Part shown: piece after piece, positions 1 to 9,568 of the stretch
Layout: each line of letters opens with the position of its first letter
How positions within the stretch are numbered: the first letter of the stretch is position 1
DNA from: Natrinema marinum
Lineage (GTDB): Archaea; Halobacteriota; Halobacteria; Halobacteriales; Natrialbaceae
DNA length: 64,000 bases
Reading direction: 5' to 3'
NCBI RefSeq assembly: GCF_024296685.1
Contig: NZ_CP100763.1
Location: 1,922,001 to 1,986,000 of the forward strand
Notes under the pieces: generated by a model
The model's input: only the letters and a program-made list of their open reading frames with translations
What the model was told of the DNA's origin: nothing
Database searches by the model: none
Position numbers and translations under genes: made by a program

Positions 1-1050
1 GGGCGCGTTGATCAACAGGATCGGGAAGATCGCGTACACCGCGAACCCGAGGGCCACGACCGGTTTGAGCCCGATGCGCTCGGCGGCCTTGGCGACCGGC
101 ACCATCGTCAGCAGCGCGACCAGCATCTCGATCCCCAGCAGGATCCCGAAGTACGACTGCGGCGAGAGGACGACGGTGCCGATCGCCGGCAGCGACAGCG
201 AGAGCCCGACCTCGAGAAACCGCGTGACGACGATCACGAAGAAGACGTAGACCATGCCGTTCGCGAACCGAACGAGGGTATCGCCCACCAGCAGGGGCCG
301 GAGTTCGTCCGGCATCGCCCGAAGATCGGCGATCAACTGGGAGACGCCCTCGAACGCCTTCCCGATGTCGTCCTCGTCGGCCCGGTAGAGGACGTGCTGG
401 GCAACCGTCCCGAGAACCCCGAAGATGGCGGCGACGAGCAAGATCAGCTGGAAGGCGGTGACGATCTCGCCGCCACTCGAGCCGAAGGGATAGAACAACG
501 CGGCGGCGAACAGCGGCCCGACCAGGAAGGCGGTGCGGCGGAACGTCTCGGTGCTCGCGAAGCCGGCGGCCAGATGCGAGGGGGAGACCGACTGTTTGAC
601 GATGGCGAACGTCGCCCCGAGCCCGAACGATTTCCAAGCCTGGGCGAGCAACAGGCCAACGAAGATCGCGACGATCGATAGCGACACCGAGCCGACCGAA
701 ACGCCCGCAAGAAGGGGAGCGGCGAGCCAGACGCCGAACCCGAGCGTCGAACAGAGCCCGAAGGCCGTCAGCGCGTACCGCGAGCCGAGCCAGTCGGAGA
801 TCGCACCGCCGGGATAGGGGTAGACGGCGCTGACGACGTTACTGACCGTCCCGAACAGGCCGATGACGAACACCGACGCGCCCAGCGCCGACATGTACTC
901 CGCCATGTACCGACTGGTCATCTGGAAGCCCAGACTGAACGCGAACATCGCCGCCGAGAGGACGAGCACGTCACGCTCGAGCGCGAAGAACTGCCGAAAG
1001 GCGTCCAGCGGATCGGCCTTCCCGTCCGTCGGCTCCTGCTCGAGGCTCAT
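1..1050 (-). CDS. MFS transporter (3' end outside window)
   Basis: Reading the minus strand from an ATG at 1048-1050 gives 350 codons open to the window edge. The product begins MSLEQEPTDG and is a chain of hydrophobic helices separated by short polar loops, with the basic or acidic loops typical of a 12-helix major facilitator permease; a central hydrophilic loop near residues 220-250 separates the two halves. Substrate is not apparent. The gene is convergent with nothing in view, and its start faces the DUF502 gene across about 195 bp. The family assignment rests on topology and general sequence character, not on a specific substrate motif. Confidence 0.8.
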   Translation of the reverse strand, partial: MSLEQEPTDGKADPLDAFRQFFALERDVLVLSAAMFAFSLGFQMTSRYMAEYMSALGASVFVIGLFGTVSNVVSAVYPYPGGAISDWLGSRYALTAFGLCSTLGFGVWLAAPLLAGVSVGSVSLSIVAIFVGLLLAQAWKSFGLGATFAIVKQSVSPSHLAAGFASTETFRRTAFLVGPLFAAALFYPFGSSGGEIVTAFQLILLVAAIFGVLGTVAQHVLYRADEDDIGKAFEGVSQLIADLRAMPDELRPLLVGDTLVRFANGMVYVFFVIVVTRFLEVGLSLSLPAIGTVVLSPQSYFGILLGIEMLVALLTMVPVAKAAERIGLKPVVALGFAVYAIFPILLINAP

Positions 1051-1244
1051 ACCTGTTGGTGCTCGCCGAATCGGCTTGAAATTTGGTCCGCGGGTCGGCG
1101 CCACCCCGCGTCCGGCAGGCGATCGAGCACCGGCCCGCGTCCGCGTTCGCTGCCGTGGGTATCGGGACCGAGAACCACAGCTATCGCCAGCCGGCCCGCC
1201 GACGGATGCGCTAAAGGGAAGCGCTCATTAGCCAGTAGTGTGAG

Positions 1245-1970
1245 GTGACGGACATGGCTTCGTGGAAGCGGGATTTCGCGAGCGGGCTCATCGTTCTCGG
1301 CCCCATCCTCATCACGCTCTACGCGATCTACTGGCTCTACGGACTCGTCTCCGGGCTGACACCCGGTCTCATTCTCGAATCGACGGCGCTCAAGCCGCTC
1401 ATCCCGGGCACGAGCGCGCAGGCCGTCCAGACCCGAGAGCAACTCGCGCAGTTCCTCCGCGTGATCGTCGCGCTGACCGTCTTCATCATTCTCACCTTCT
1501 CCGTCGGCTACCTCATGCGAACCACCGTCGGCAGCCTCGCCGAACGGCTCGTCGACAACATCGCCAACCGCGTCCCGGTGATCCGCGTCGTCTACAACGC
1601 CTCGAAGATGGCCGCAGAGACCGCCTTCGGCGAGCAGGAATCGTTACAGAAGCCCGTCAAGATCGAAACCTGGGAGGGACTTCGAATGACCGCCTTCAAG
1701 ACCGGCAAAGTGACCAGCGACGGCCGCGAGGTGCTCTTCTTGCCGACCTCGCCGAACATCACGACCGGCTACGTCGTCGAAGTCGAACCCGACGAGATCA
1801 CCGAACTCGAGGAGGACGTCGAGGACGCGCTGACTCGCGTCCTGAGCGCCGGCTTCGGCGACGCCAACAAACGCGGCATGGACGCCGGGATCTCGATCGA
1901 CGTCGTCGACGAGGCGCGAACCGACCGCGACGACCGCCCCGATCAAGTCGAGCGGGTCAACGACGACTAA
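1245..1970 (+). CDS. DUF502 family membrane protein
   Basis: The 241-residue product has two hydrophobic segments (about residues 14-36 and 66-88) followed by a soluble domain with the DUF502 features: a VPVIRVVYNASK-like stretch after the second helix, then FLPTSPNITTGYVVEV. DUF502 proteins are conserved inner-membrane proteins of unknown function in archaea, bacteria and plants. The start shown is a GTG; an ATG three codons later (1254) is equally possible. The C-terminal tail is acidic. No operon partner is visible. Confidence 0.85.
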   Translation: MTDMASWKRDFASGLIVLGPILITLYAIYWLYGLVSGLTPGLILESTALKPLIPGTSAQAVQTREQLAQFLRVIVALTVFIILTFSVGYLMRTTVGSLAERLVDNIANRVPVIRVVYNASKMAAETAFGEQESLQKPVKIETWEGLRMTAFKTGKVTSDGREVLFLPTSPNITTGYVVEVEPDEITELEEDVEDALTRVLSAGFGDANKRGMDAGISIDVVDEARTDRDDRPDQVERVNDD

Positions 1971-1990
1971 CGACCTTTTACGCTGTCGTT

Positions 1991-2236
1991 CGAGAGAGCT
2001 CCGCTCTCTCGTGATGACGAAACGCCAGAGGCGTTTCGAACCACGGTCTGCCGCACAGCGCGGTGTCCCTCGGCAAACGGTCGATCAAAAGCCTCCTCCC
2101 TCCGTTCCGGGCGCACAGCGCCCTCCACATCGGTCGTCGGCCCGCCCGCTCGGCCTACGGCCTCGCTCACGGCAGTATTCGGTGAGCTACCTGCCCTCCC
2201 CCGAGTCGCGCGCCTCTCGCAGCGCTCGAGGCGCGC
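1991..2236. repeat. Array of short GC-rich hairpins
   Basis: Four perfect short inverted repeats lie between the DUF502 gene and ilvE: 1991-2011 (9-bp arms, 3-nt loop), 2018-2038 (9-bp arms, 3-nt loop), 2109-2123 (6-bp arms, 3-nt loop) and 2208-2236 (9-bp arms, 11-nt loop). The open frames across this stretch have no protein-like character. It looks like a non-coding palindromic element of the type scattered through haloarchaeal intergenic DNA; the first hairpins could also end the DUF502 transcript. Confidence 0.6.
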
Positions 2237-2333
2237 TCCCGGCCACGAAAATCACGGGAGAAGACAGGCGACTCGCGTCGGCGTTCGGTCGTTATCTCGA
2301 TCGACTGGATCGTTCCCTACCGAGCAGTCGCCC

Positions 2334-3269
2334 TCAGACGTCGACGTACTCGAACCACTCGTCGTACTCCGCGGGGGCTTGCTCGACGATATCGAAGAAC
2401 TGCTGCTGGATCTCCTCGGTGACGGGGCCGCGGGAGCCGTCGCCGATGACGACGTTGTCGACCTTTCGGATGGGCGTGACCTCGGCCGCAGAACCGGTGA
2501 AAAACAGTTCGTCGGCCGTGTTGAGTTCGCCCCGCGAGATAGAGACGTTGTCGTGGACGGTGTAGCCCAGCTCCTCCGCGATCTGGATGACGGAGTCGCG
2601 AGTGATACCGTCGAGGATCGACTCCGAGAGCCCGGGCGTATAAAGTTCGCCGTCGCGCACAAGGAAGATGTTCTCGCCGGGGCCTTCCGCGACGTTGCCC
2701 TCCTTGTTGAGGACGATCGCTTCGGCGTAGCCGTTCCGGCGAGCTTCCTCGCCCGCGAGCATGCTGTTGACGTACAGGCCCGTGGTCTTGGCGTTAGTCG
2801 GAATCTGACTCGAGGCGTGTTTTCGCCACGAGGAGATCATCACGTCGATACCGTTCTCGAGGGCTTCCTCGCCGAGGTAGGCCCCCCACGGCCAGACGGC
2901 GACGGCGGTGCGGGTCGGGCAGTCTTTCGGGCTCACGCCCAGCGAGTTGTAGCCGTAGAACGCGATCGGCCGCACGTAACAGGAGGGCAGTTCCTGTCGG
3001 CGGATGAGCTCTGTCGTCGCCTCGGTGAGCTCCGCTTTCGTGTACTCGATGTCCATCTCGTAGGGCTTCGCGGACTGAAACAGGCGCTCTAAGTGCTCCT
3101 CCCAGCGGAAGAGCGCAGGTCCGTTTTCGGTGTCGTAACAGCGCGCGCCCTCGAAGACGCCGCTGCCGTAGTGGAGGCCGTGCGTGAGAACGTGGACTTG
3201 CGCATCGTCCCAGTCGACGAACTCGCCGTCCATCCAGATCGTGTCGACGTCCATCTCGTCGAATCCCAT
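2334..3269 (-). CDS. ilvE: Branched-chain amino acid aminotransferase
   Basis: A 311-residue fold-type IV PLP aminotransferase, the usual IlvE length. It catalyses the last step of valine, leucine and isoleucine synthesis, moving an amino group between glutamate and branched 2-oxo acids. Visible marks are the N-terminal HVLTHGLHYGSGVFEG motif (about 26-41), the PLP lysine in TNAKTTGLYVNS (K161) and the phosphate-binding EGPGENIF and TGSAAEVTPI stretches. It stands alone, with ribB-ribK upstream on the same strand after a 135-bp gap. Confidence 0.96.
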   Translation of the reverse strand: MGFDEMDVDTIWMDGEFVDWDDAQVHVLTHGLHYGSGVFEGARCYDTENGPALFRWEEHLERLFQSAKPYEMDIEYTKAELTEATTELIRRQELPSCYVRPIAFYGYNSLGVSPKDCPTRTAVAVWPWGAYLGEEALENGIDVMISSWRKHASSQIPTNAKTTGLYVNSMLAGEEARRNGYAEAIVLNKEGNVAEGPGENIFLVRDGELYTPGLSESILDGITRDSVIQIAEELGYTVHDNVSISRGELNTADELFFTGSAAEVTPIRKVDNVVIGDGSRGPVTEEIQQQFFDIVEQAPAEYDEWFEYVDV

Positions 3270-3403
3270 TGTCGAGTGTGTTGCAAGTCCCCGTACTAAG
3301 TATTCGCGGTTCCGCCCGAATCGATGCGTCTGGTCACTACGTGCGGACGAAATGCAAGCGACGAAGTCCCGGCAGTCGAGGCGTAGAGTCTGCGATAGAA
3401 TCC

Positions 3404-4111
3404 TTATCGGAGACGCTCGAGCACGTCCCGCCCCTCGAGATACGCGAAGCCGTGCCGGTCGGCGTAGGCGCGGGCGTCAGCGGGAGTCAGCGCCTCGCCG
3501 GTCTGGTCGTCGAGCATCTCGCAGACGACGACGGCGGGCGTGAGGTCGGCGGCGTCGGCGAGCGCCAGCCCGAGTTCGGTGTGGCCCTCACGCTGGGCGA
3601 GCAGGTCGGGCGCGGCCTTGAGGAGGTGGACGTGGCCGGGGACCCGGAACGCCTCGGCGAAGTCGGTCTCGTCGGGGGCGGCGGCGGCCTCGCCGAGCGC
3701 CCGGATGGTCGTCGAGCGGTCCTCGTCGGTGATCCCGGTGTAGGTGTCGCGGTGGTTGACCGTCAGCGAGAACGACGACCGGTCGTCGTAGCCGAGTTCG
3801 TGATCGGCCGTCGCGGGGTGGTCGACGACATCCGAGTAGAAGGGGAGGTCGAACGCCTCCGCGATGTCGTGGCCGAGCGCGACGCAGATCAGCCCGCCCG
3901 CGTCGTTGCGCAGTCGGGCGACGGCCTCGGGCGTGACGGCGTCGGCGTGGTAGATCAGGTCCGTCTCGCCCTCGCGGTCGGCCGCGTCGTGGACGAGGAT
4001 CGGCTCGCCCGCACGGAGCGACTCGAGCGCGCGGTCGAACGCGTTCGCCGAGGCGCTCGGACTCGAGTTCGAGCCGGCGTTCGACTGCGGTCCGGCGTGG
4101 TGGCCCGTCAT
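3404..4111 (-). CDS. ribB: 3,4-dihydroxy-2-butanone-4-phosphate synthase
   Basis: RibB converts ribulose 5-phosphate to the four-carbon precursor of riboflavin plus formate. The 235-residue product has a 25-residue low-complexity N-terminal extension, then the metal and substrate motif ADREGETDL, the [19 protein letters not shown] motif and a C-terminal [23 protein letters not shown] region containing the conserved GHTE. The start codon overlaps the stop of ribK by 4 nt (ATGA), so the two flavin genes are translationally coupled. Confidence 0.95.
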   Translation of the reverse strand: MTGHHAGPQSNAGSNSSPSASANAFDRALESLRAGEPILVHDAADREGETDLIYHADAVTPEAVARLRNDAGGLICVALGHDIAEAFDLPFYSDVVDHPATADHELGYDDRSSFSLTVNHRDTYTGITDEDRSTTIRALGEAAAAPDETDFAEAFRVPGHVHLLKAAPDLLAQREGHTELGLALADAADLTPAVVVCEMLDDQTGEALTPADARAYADRHGFAYLEGRDVLERLR

Positions 4112-4815
4112 TCGCGATCACCCACGGAGACGGTGACGTGATCGCCGTCCTCGAGATCGAGTTCCTCGCGGAGTTTGTCGGGGGCGATGACCTCGAGTTG
4201 GTCGTCGTCGTGGTGAGTGCGTTCGGGGGCGATGGTGTGGGCGTCCTCGTAGACCTCGCCGTCGGCGGTCTCGATCGTCGCGGCGTAGCAGACCGCGGGG
4301 CCGTAGGTCCGCTCGTCGGACTCCCAACCGTCGATGGGGACCGGCTCGAGCGAGGCCATGGCGCTGCGCCGGCGGACGCTGTCCTCGCGGAGGTCGACGT
4401 TCAGCGTGCCGGGGAACGGCTCGTAGCCCAGCCGCTCCTCGAACTGGCGCTGGTAGCCCGACAGCGAGATGTAGTGGCGGCCCTCACCCATCCCGCTGGT
4501 GACGGTGCCCTCGAGTTCGATCGTCGCGTCCGTCTCGAAGATGCGCCGGTAGTCCTCGTACTCGGCGTGAAGCGTGCGCTCGCCCGTTTCCGTGATCGCG
4601 ACCCACTGCCCGTCGCTGACGGTGTCGCGCTCGAGCAGATCGGCACTCTCGAGACGCTGGAGCCGGCGCGAGGCGGTCTGGTTCGACGCGTCGAGACGGT
4701 CGGCGAGGTGAGAACAGGAGATTTTGACGTCGCCCTCGAGTCCCCCCTCGAGCGCGAGGAGTTTGAGCACGGCGAGTTCGTCGTGCCCGACGGCAGACTC
4801 GGCTATCACTGACAT
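4108..4815 (-). CDS. ribK: CTP-dependent riboflavin kinase with N-terminal HTH
   Basis: Archaeal RibK makes FMN from riboflavin using CTP. Residues about 1-90 form a winged-helix domain ([21 protein letters not shown] region) and 95-230 the kinase domain, with [11 protein letters not shown] and the substrate motif [10 protein letters not shown]. The domain order HTH plus DUF120 is the standard archaeal one, in which the HTH may make the protein an autoregulator. First gene of a two-gene unit with ribB. Confidence 0.95.
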   Translation of the reverse strand: MSVIAESAVGHDELAVLKLLALEGGLEGDVKISCSHLADRLDASNQTASRRLQRLESADLLERDTVSDGQWVAITETGERTLHAEYEDYRRIFETDATIELEGTVTSGMGEGRHYISLSGYQRQFEERLGYEPFPGTLNVDLREDSVRRRSAMASLEPVPIDGWESDERTYGPAVCYAATIETADGEVYEDAHTIAPERTHHDDDQLEVIAPDKLREELDLEDGDHVTVSVGDRE

Positions 4816-5327
4816 ACGAGACGGTAACCCCTAGTCGCGTAAAAGCATACCGAATGTGGCACGCATCACGGAACTGTGATGGTGTTTCCCAGCGTTTATC
4901 GCGTACGTTGGTATTCAGAGGTGGGTGGAAAAAGCCACCGGTCAGTGAGAGGCACTACCGGCCAGCGAAGATCGGGCGGCGACGCTCAGTTTCGTCCGGA
5001 ATGGGTCGTCGGGAACGGGAGTGGAATCGAACGTTGTCGACGGAGATGGGAATCCAGCTATCGTGGGCACGGGGGTTTCCACACCCTCCCCAACCGATTC
5101 GCTCGGTCGCTTCGCTCACTCGCTCATCCCTCGCGTGCATTCGAGCGGCGACTCGCCGACGGCTCGTCGCCGCACCGCACGCGCCACCGCATAGGCAGCC
5201 GGTGTGGCTGCTGTTCAACCATCCCTGTCGGGGCGTACTACGACGGCACCTACGGGGGTGACGATAACGCTCGGACAATGCAAGCCGTCGGACTAACATA
5301 CGGTCCGTTGAGCGTTCAGGCACTTGC
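4816..5327. other. Non-coding spacer with repetitive motif
   Basis: About 510 bp between ribK and the glycan operon, which is transcribed away. Several overlapping open frames cross it but none looks like a protein. Nucleotides 5095-5175 carry the repetitive cgctcggtcgcttcgctcac type of sequence seen in many haloarchaeal spacers and an inverted repeat at 5146-5172 (7-bp arms). The promoter of the downstream operon must lie in the last 100 bp; no convincing TATA box was picked. Confidence 0.5.
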
Positions 5328-6491
5328 ATGAAGCGTCTCCTCGAGGCCCTGTTCGGGTTAGTTGCACTGACGGGCCTCCCGTACTTGATCTATCTCGGAG
5401 TGTACTACCTCAGACGGCCGTCCGGTACGCCCGCCGACACGTGGCCGGAGGAGCCGTCGGTGAGCATCGTCCTCCCGACGTACAACGAGAGCGCGATCGT
5501 GGAATCGAAACTCGAGGAGCTGGTTGAACTCGACTACCCAATGGAGAAGGTCGAGCTCGTCGTCGTCGACTCGAGCGACGACGGAACGGCCGACCTGGTC
5601 GAGACCTTCTTCGCGGGCCGATCGGACCCGGAGCTGACGCTCATCCGCGAGAACGAGCGGCGAGGGCTCGCGGTCGCGCTGAACGAGGCCTACGCCGCCG
5701 CGGACAACGAGGTCGTCGTCAAGACCGACTGCGACTCGCGGCTCGCACCCGACGCCGTCCGGAAGGCGGTCGCGAACCTGGCCGATCCGAGCGTCGCGGG
5801 GGTAACCGGCCGCAACGCGGAGGTCATCGGCGACAGCGAGGTCGAGCGGGGCTACCGGGACCTCCAGACGATGATCCAGATCCTCGAGTCCCACATCGAC
5901 TCGACGCTGATCTTCCACGGCCCGTTCTCGGCGTTCGAGCGCGACGCGATCGTCCCGATCGACGAAGACTCGATCGCCGACGACACCGAGCTGGCGCTCA
6001 AGATACGACGCAACGGCGGGCGCGTGATCTTCGATCCCGACATCCACTACAAGGAGGCCGCCCACTCCGCGTTCGGCAAGCGCCGCGAGCAGAAAGACCG
6101 GCGCGCGATGGGATTGCTGCGCTTGCTGTGGCGACAGCGCGACGCGCTCGGTCGTCACGGGGCCTACGGCCGCGTCGTCCTGCCGTTCAACTGGTGGTTC
6201 ATGATCGTCTCGCCGTGGCTCGTCGCGACCGGCGTCGCACTGGCCACGCTCGGCTCGCTGGCCGCGCTGGGGCCGTTCGGGCTGGCGACGCCGGCCGCCG
6301 TCCTCGCGTTTACGGCGCTGGGCTCGCGTGACAGGCTCGGGCCGCTCCAGCCGCTCTACTCGCTGTTCGATACCCAGATCTCGTTGTTCCGCGCGAGCGT
6401 CTCGCTGCTCCGCGCCCGCGCCGACGGCGACGAGGAGACCCACGACGGCACCTGGTCGCCCGACCGCGAACTCCGGGAGGTGTTACAGTGA
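5328..6491 (+). CDS. Membrane-bound family 2 glycosyltransferase
   Basis: First gene of the nine-gene glycan operon. The 387-residue protein has an N-terminal membrane helix (about 5-28), a GT-A domain opening with SIVLPTYNES (46-55), a nucleotide-binding DCD (134-136), an acceptor-site DDTE (218-221) and a QKDRR motif (255-259), and two or more C-terminal helices from about 290. This layout matches membrane GT2 enzymes that extend a lipid-linked or secreted polysaccharide on the cytoplasmic face. Its stop overlaps the start of the next gene by 4 nt. Sugar specificity cannot be read from the sequence. Confidence 0.9.
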   Translation: MKRLLEALFGLVALTGLPYLIYLGVYYLRRPSGTPADTWPEEPSVSIVLPTYNESAIVESKLEELVELDYPMEKVELVVVDSSDDGTADLVETFFAGRSDPELTLIRENERRGLAVALNEAYAAADNEVVVKTDCDSRLAPDAVRKAVANLADPSVAGVTGRNAEVIGDSEVERGYRDLQTMIQILESHIDSTLIFHGPFSAFERDAIVPIDEDSIADDTELALKIRRNGGRVIFDPDIHYKEAAHSAFGKRREQKDRRAMGLLRLLWRQRDALGRHGAYGRVVLPFNWWFMIVSPWLVATGVALATLGSLAALGPFGLATPAAVLAFTALGSRDRLGPLQPLYSLFDTQISLFRASVSLLRARADGDEETHDGTWSPDRELREVLQ

Positions 6492-7771
6492 CCGACGTCG
6501 CGATCCTCCACGATCGCTTCCCCGGCATCGGCGGCGGCGAGGAGTTCGCCATCGAGGCCGCTCGGGTCCTCGATGCGCCGATCTACACTACCTACGTCGC
6601 CGAAGGGACCGAGATCCCCGACGACGTGCACGTCTTCCCGTTCAAGCAGGACAAGTACACCTCGCTGCCGTGGCGGCCCTTCCTCGAGTGGAAGAACGAG
6701 GGGATGAACCCGCTCGAGACGCTCAACGTGGCGCTGGACATGACCGACGCGCATCCGGATCTCGCCCACTACGACGTGGTCTTGGAGAGCGCTCCGCTAT
6801 CGAAGTACTACGTCCCCGAAGTCGGGCAGCGGATCGTCCACTACCCCCACAGCCCGCCGCGGTGGCTCTACGACCTGTATCGAGATCGGCTCTCCGGGTT
6901 CCGCAAACCGTTCGTCGAGGCCGCCGTCAAGGCCTACGCGAAGGGCTGGCGCGCACTGGATAAAGAGGCCAACGACTACGTCGACCAGTTCGTCGCGAAC
7001 AGCGAACTGGTCCGCGACCGGATCCGGCGGTTCTACGACCGCGACGCGACGGTCGTCTACCCGCCGGTGACTGGCGACTGGCGCACCGAGGGCGACGACG
7101 GCTACTTCGTCACCTGGTCCAGACTCGCCCCCGAGAAGCGCATCGACCTGATCGCGAAGGCCTTCGCGGGACTGGACGAGCGACTCGTGATCGCCGGCGA
7201 CGGGAAACAGCGCGAGCAACTCGAGGCGTTCGCCGCGAACTACGACAACATCGAGGTCCGGGGCTACGTCGAGGACATCGAGTCGCTCGTCGCGCGGGCC
7301 ACCGCGGTCGTCTACGCGCCCAAACAGGAGGACTTCGGCCTCGTCGGTGCGGAGACCATGATGGCCGGCAAACCCTTGCTCGGGGTCGACGAGGGGTTCA
7401 CCCGGTATCAGGTCCAGGGCGGCCGGACGGGGCTGCTCTTCGAACCCACCGTCGACTCGATCCGGAACGCGGTCCGGCGGTTCGACCCGGACGACTTCGA
7501 TCCCGTCGAGATCCGGCAGGCCGCCAGACGCTACGAGTACGACCGCTTCGCGGAGAGCCTGCGCGCGGTCGTCGCGGAGACGGCGGCCGCCGACATCGAC
7601 GCGCCGGACCTCGAGCCCGACCGCGTCCCGGCACCCGAGCGAGCGGCCGACTCGCAATCGGGCGGCGGCCGACAAGAACGAGACGAACCGCGGCCCCAGA
7701 CCGTCGAAGAACTGACCGCCAACGACGATGCTGACGCCGAAACCGATCTCGAGGGGGTGCCGGACCAGTGA
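6488..7771 (+). CDS. Family 4 glycosyltransferase
   Basis: A 427-residue GT-B fold retaining transferase. The N-terminal half starts AILHDRFPGIGGGEEF and contains HYPHSPPRWLYDLYR, typical of WbaZ-like mannosyl or glucosyl transferases; the donor domain has SRLAPEKRIDL and the EX7E signature in QEDFGLVGAETM. After about residue 365 comes an acidic, low-complexity tail unlikely to be catalytic. Overlaps both neighbours by 4 nt, so it is probably translated from one message with them. Donor sugar is unknown. Confidence 0.9.
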   Translation: MTDVAILHDRFPGIGGGEEFAIEAARVLDAPIYTTYVAEGTEIPDDVHVFPFKQDKYTSLPWRPFLEWKNEGMNPLETLNVALDMTDAHPDLAHYDVVLESAPLSKYYVPEVGQRIVHYPHSPPRWLYDLYRDRLSGFRKPFVEAAVKAYAKGWRALDKEANDYVDQFVANSELVRDRIRRFYDRDATVVYPPVTGDWRTEGDDGYFVTWSRLAPEKRIDLIAKAFAGLDERLVIAGDGKQREQLEAFAANYDNIEVRGYVEDIESLVARATAVVYAPKQEDFGLVGAETMMAGKPLLGVDEGFTRYQVQGGRTGLLFEPTVDSIRNAVRRFDPDDFDPVEIRQAARRYEYDRFAESLRAVVAETAAADIDAPDLEPDRVPAPERAADSQSGGGRQERDEPRPQTVEELTANDDADAETDLEGVPDQ

Positions 7772-8475
7772 CGGCGACGGCGGCCAGCTCCCTCCTGCGG
7801 CCGATCGAGCACCCCGATCCAGCCGTCACCGTGATCGTTCCGACGGTCCCCGACAACGATCACGAGGCGGTCGTCGCGTGCCTCGCGCGCCAGTGCGCCG
7901 ACGCCTACGACGTGCTCGTCGTGAACGATCCCGAACTGGGCGTCTGCGAGGCCAGAAATCTGGGCCTCGAGCATGCCGACGCCGATATCGTCGCCTTCAC
8001 CGACGACGACTGCCGGCCGCCCGCCGGCTGGGTCGAGGCGATCGAGCGGGCCTTCGACGAGCACGCGGATCTGGTGGTCCTCGAGGGGCCCGTCGAGGGC
8101 GGGATGACCTACGAGGGGCGGCGCAAGTACCCCACCTGTAACCTCGCGGTCGACCGCGAGACGGCCCTCGCGGCTGGCGGCTTCGACGAGCGCTTCGAGT
8201 ACTGGCGCGAGGACACCGAGTTCGGCTGGCGCCTCGAGGAGCACGGGACCGCTGTCTACGACGAGCGCGTTCGCATGGTCCACCCCGAGCGGCCGCGCTC
8301 GTCGATCGTTCAGGCGAACGAGGCCCTGCTCAAACAGCGCTACCCCGAGAAGTACGAGGACGTGATCGTCCCCGATACGCTGCCGGAACGGGTCAACGAC
8401 TGGCTCTGGCGCAAGGGCGTCTGGGACGCCGTCGACGCCGTCCGCTACGGGTCGGGGGTGAGCGGCCGTGGCTGA
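7768..8475 (+). CDS. Short family 2 glycosyltransferase
   Basis: A 235-residue GT-A domain without membrane helices. It opens VTVIVPTVPDND, has AFTDDDCRPPAGW (nucleotide-sugar and metal site) near residues 86-98 and an acceptor-side EYWREDTEFGWRLEE motif with the ED/TE acidic pair. It is shorter than average, holding only the catalytic core. Overlaps the upstream gene by 4 nt and the downstream one by 8 nt. Confidence 0.9.
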   Translation: MTATAASSLLRPIEHPDPAVTVIVPTVPDNDHEAVVACLARQCADAYDVLVVNDPELGVCEARNLGLEHADADIVAFTDDDCRPPAGWVEAIERAFDEHADLVVLEGPVEGGMTYEGRRKYPTCNLAVDRETALAAGGFDERFEYWREDTEFGWRLEEHGTAVYDERVRMVHPERPRSSIVQANEALLKQRYPEKYEDVIVPDTLPERVNDWLWRKGVWDAVDAVRYGSGVSGRG

Positions 8476-9568
8476 CGTATTGATGCTCCACCAGTTCCAC
8501 CAGCCCCACCACGCCCACCGCGTCTTCGGCGACGCCGTCGGCGCCGACTACCGCCACTTCGAGACGGGCGCGGAGATCGGCGGCCCCGAGGCGAACCTCG
8601 ACTCGATGCTCGCGCGGCTGCGAACGGCCGTCGACCTCGAGTCCTACGACGTCGTGATCGGGGAGGGAACGACGCCGATCTACACCCTGCTGTTCTACAA
8701 GCTGCTGAACCGGTGGGACGCCCGCGTCGTGCCGCTGATCGCCGACGAGACCTTCCTGAAGATCCGCGACCAGCGGACCCGTCACCTCTGGCGGCACGCG
8801 CTCGGACCAGTCATGAGCCACGTCGTGTCCGGGGCCATCGCGGTCGGCGACCTCGCGCGCTCGTGGGCCCGAGACTACCTCGACGTGCCGTTCGAGATCG
8901 TCCACCCGCCGATCGCCGACGCGAAGTACGACGCGCTCGAGCCGATCGGCCGGGGACTGGAGTCGGTCGGTTCGGGCTCCGAGGAGGCCGACGCCGCGAC
9001 GGCGTCGCCGCGGACGGACGGTGCCGGGACGGAACGTAGCGCCGAACCGACGCGCATCCTCCACGCGGGCACGGTGAGCGACCGGGCCGCCGTCGCGAAG
9101 AAGAACGTCGATCTGCTCGCGCGCGTCGTCGCCTCTCGATCCGACTGGGAGCTGCGGTTGCTCGGCTCCGGCCACGACGAGTTCGCCTACAGCGACCTCC
9201 CCGGCGTCGAGGCGATTGGCTACCTCGAGCTCGAGGCCTTCGCCAGCGAGTTCGCCACGGCGGACGTCTACGTCCAGCCCAGTTCCGGCGACGCGTTCCC
9301 GGTCGCCAGCCTCGAGGCGATGCTCGCGGGCCTCCCGACCGTCGTCTCGACGGGGACGGGGACGCGGGAGATCGTCGAGGACGTCGATCCGCTGCTGGTT
9401 CGCGCGCCGACCGCGCGCGACATCAGGTGGGGTATCGAGTACGCACAGTCGCTGTCGCCCGCCGAGCGCCGAGAGCGTGGGGCAGCGCTCAGAGCGCGGG
9501 TCGAGCCCCTGACCGAGGAGCGGCAGGCCGCGGCATTTCGGCGCGCGCTCACGGAGGTGGTGGCGTGA
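8468..9568 (+). CDS. Family 4 glycosyltransferase
   Basis: A 366-residue GT-B enzyme starting at a GTG inside the end of the preceding gene. The C-terminal donor domain shows LHAGTVSDRAAVAKKN, then VYVQPSSGDAFPVASLEAMLAGLPTV with the EX7E-like acidic arrangement. A low-complexity linker (about 165-190) joins the two Rossmann domains. Same operon as the other transferases; probably adds a further residue to the same glycan. Confidence 0.88.
   Translation: MADVLMLHQFHQPHHAHRVFGDAVGADYRHFETGAEIGGPEANLDSMLARLRTAVDLESYDVVIGEGTTPIYTLLFYKLLNRWDARVVPLIADETFLKIRDQRTRHLWRHALGPVMSHVVSGAIAVGDLARSWARDYLDVPFEIVHPPIADAKYDALEPIGRGLESVGSGSEEADAATASPRTDGAGTERSAEPTRILHAGTVSDRAAVAKKNVDLLARVVASRSDWELRLLGSGHDEFAYSDLPGVEAIGYLELEAFASEFATADVYVQPSSGDAFPVASLEAMLAGLPTVVSTGTGTREIVEDVDPLLVRAPTARDIRWGIEYAQSLSPAERRERGAALRARVEPLTEERQAAAFRRALTEVVA

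Noticed and set aside
1262-2014. 250-codon plus-strand frame overlapping DUF502
   Set aside because: Arg/His-rich out-of-frame reading; the DUF502 frame has membrane helices and family motifs.
4876-5331. Open frames before the glycan operon
   Set aside because: Translations are rich in Arg, Ser and His and cover repetitive spacer DNA; no start signal or conserved motif.
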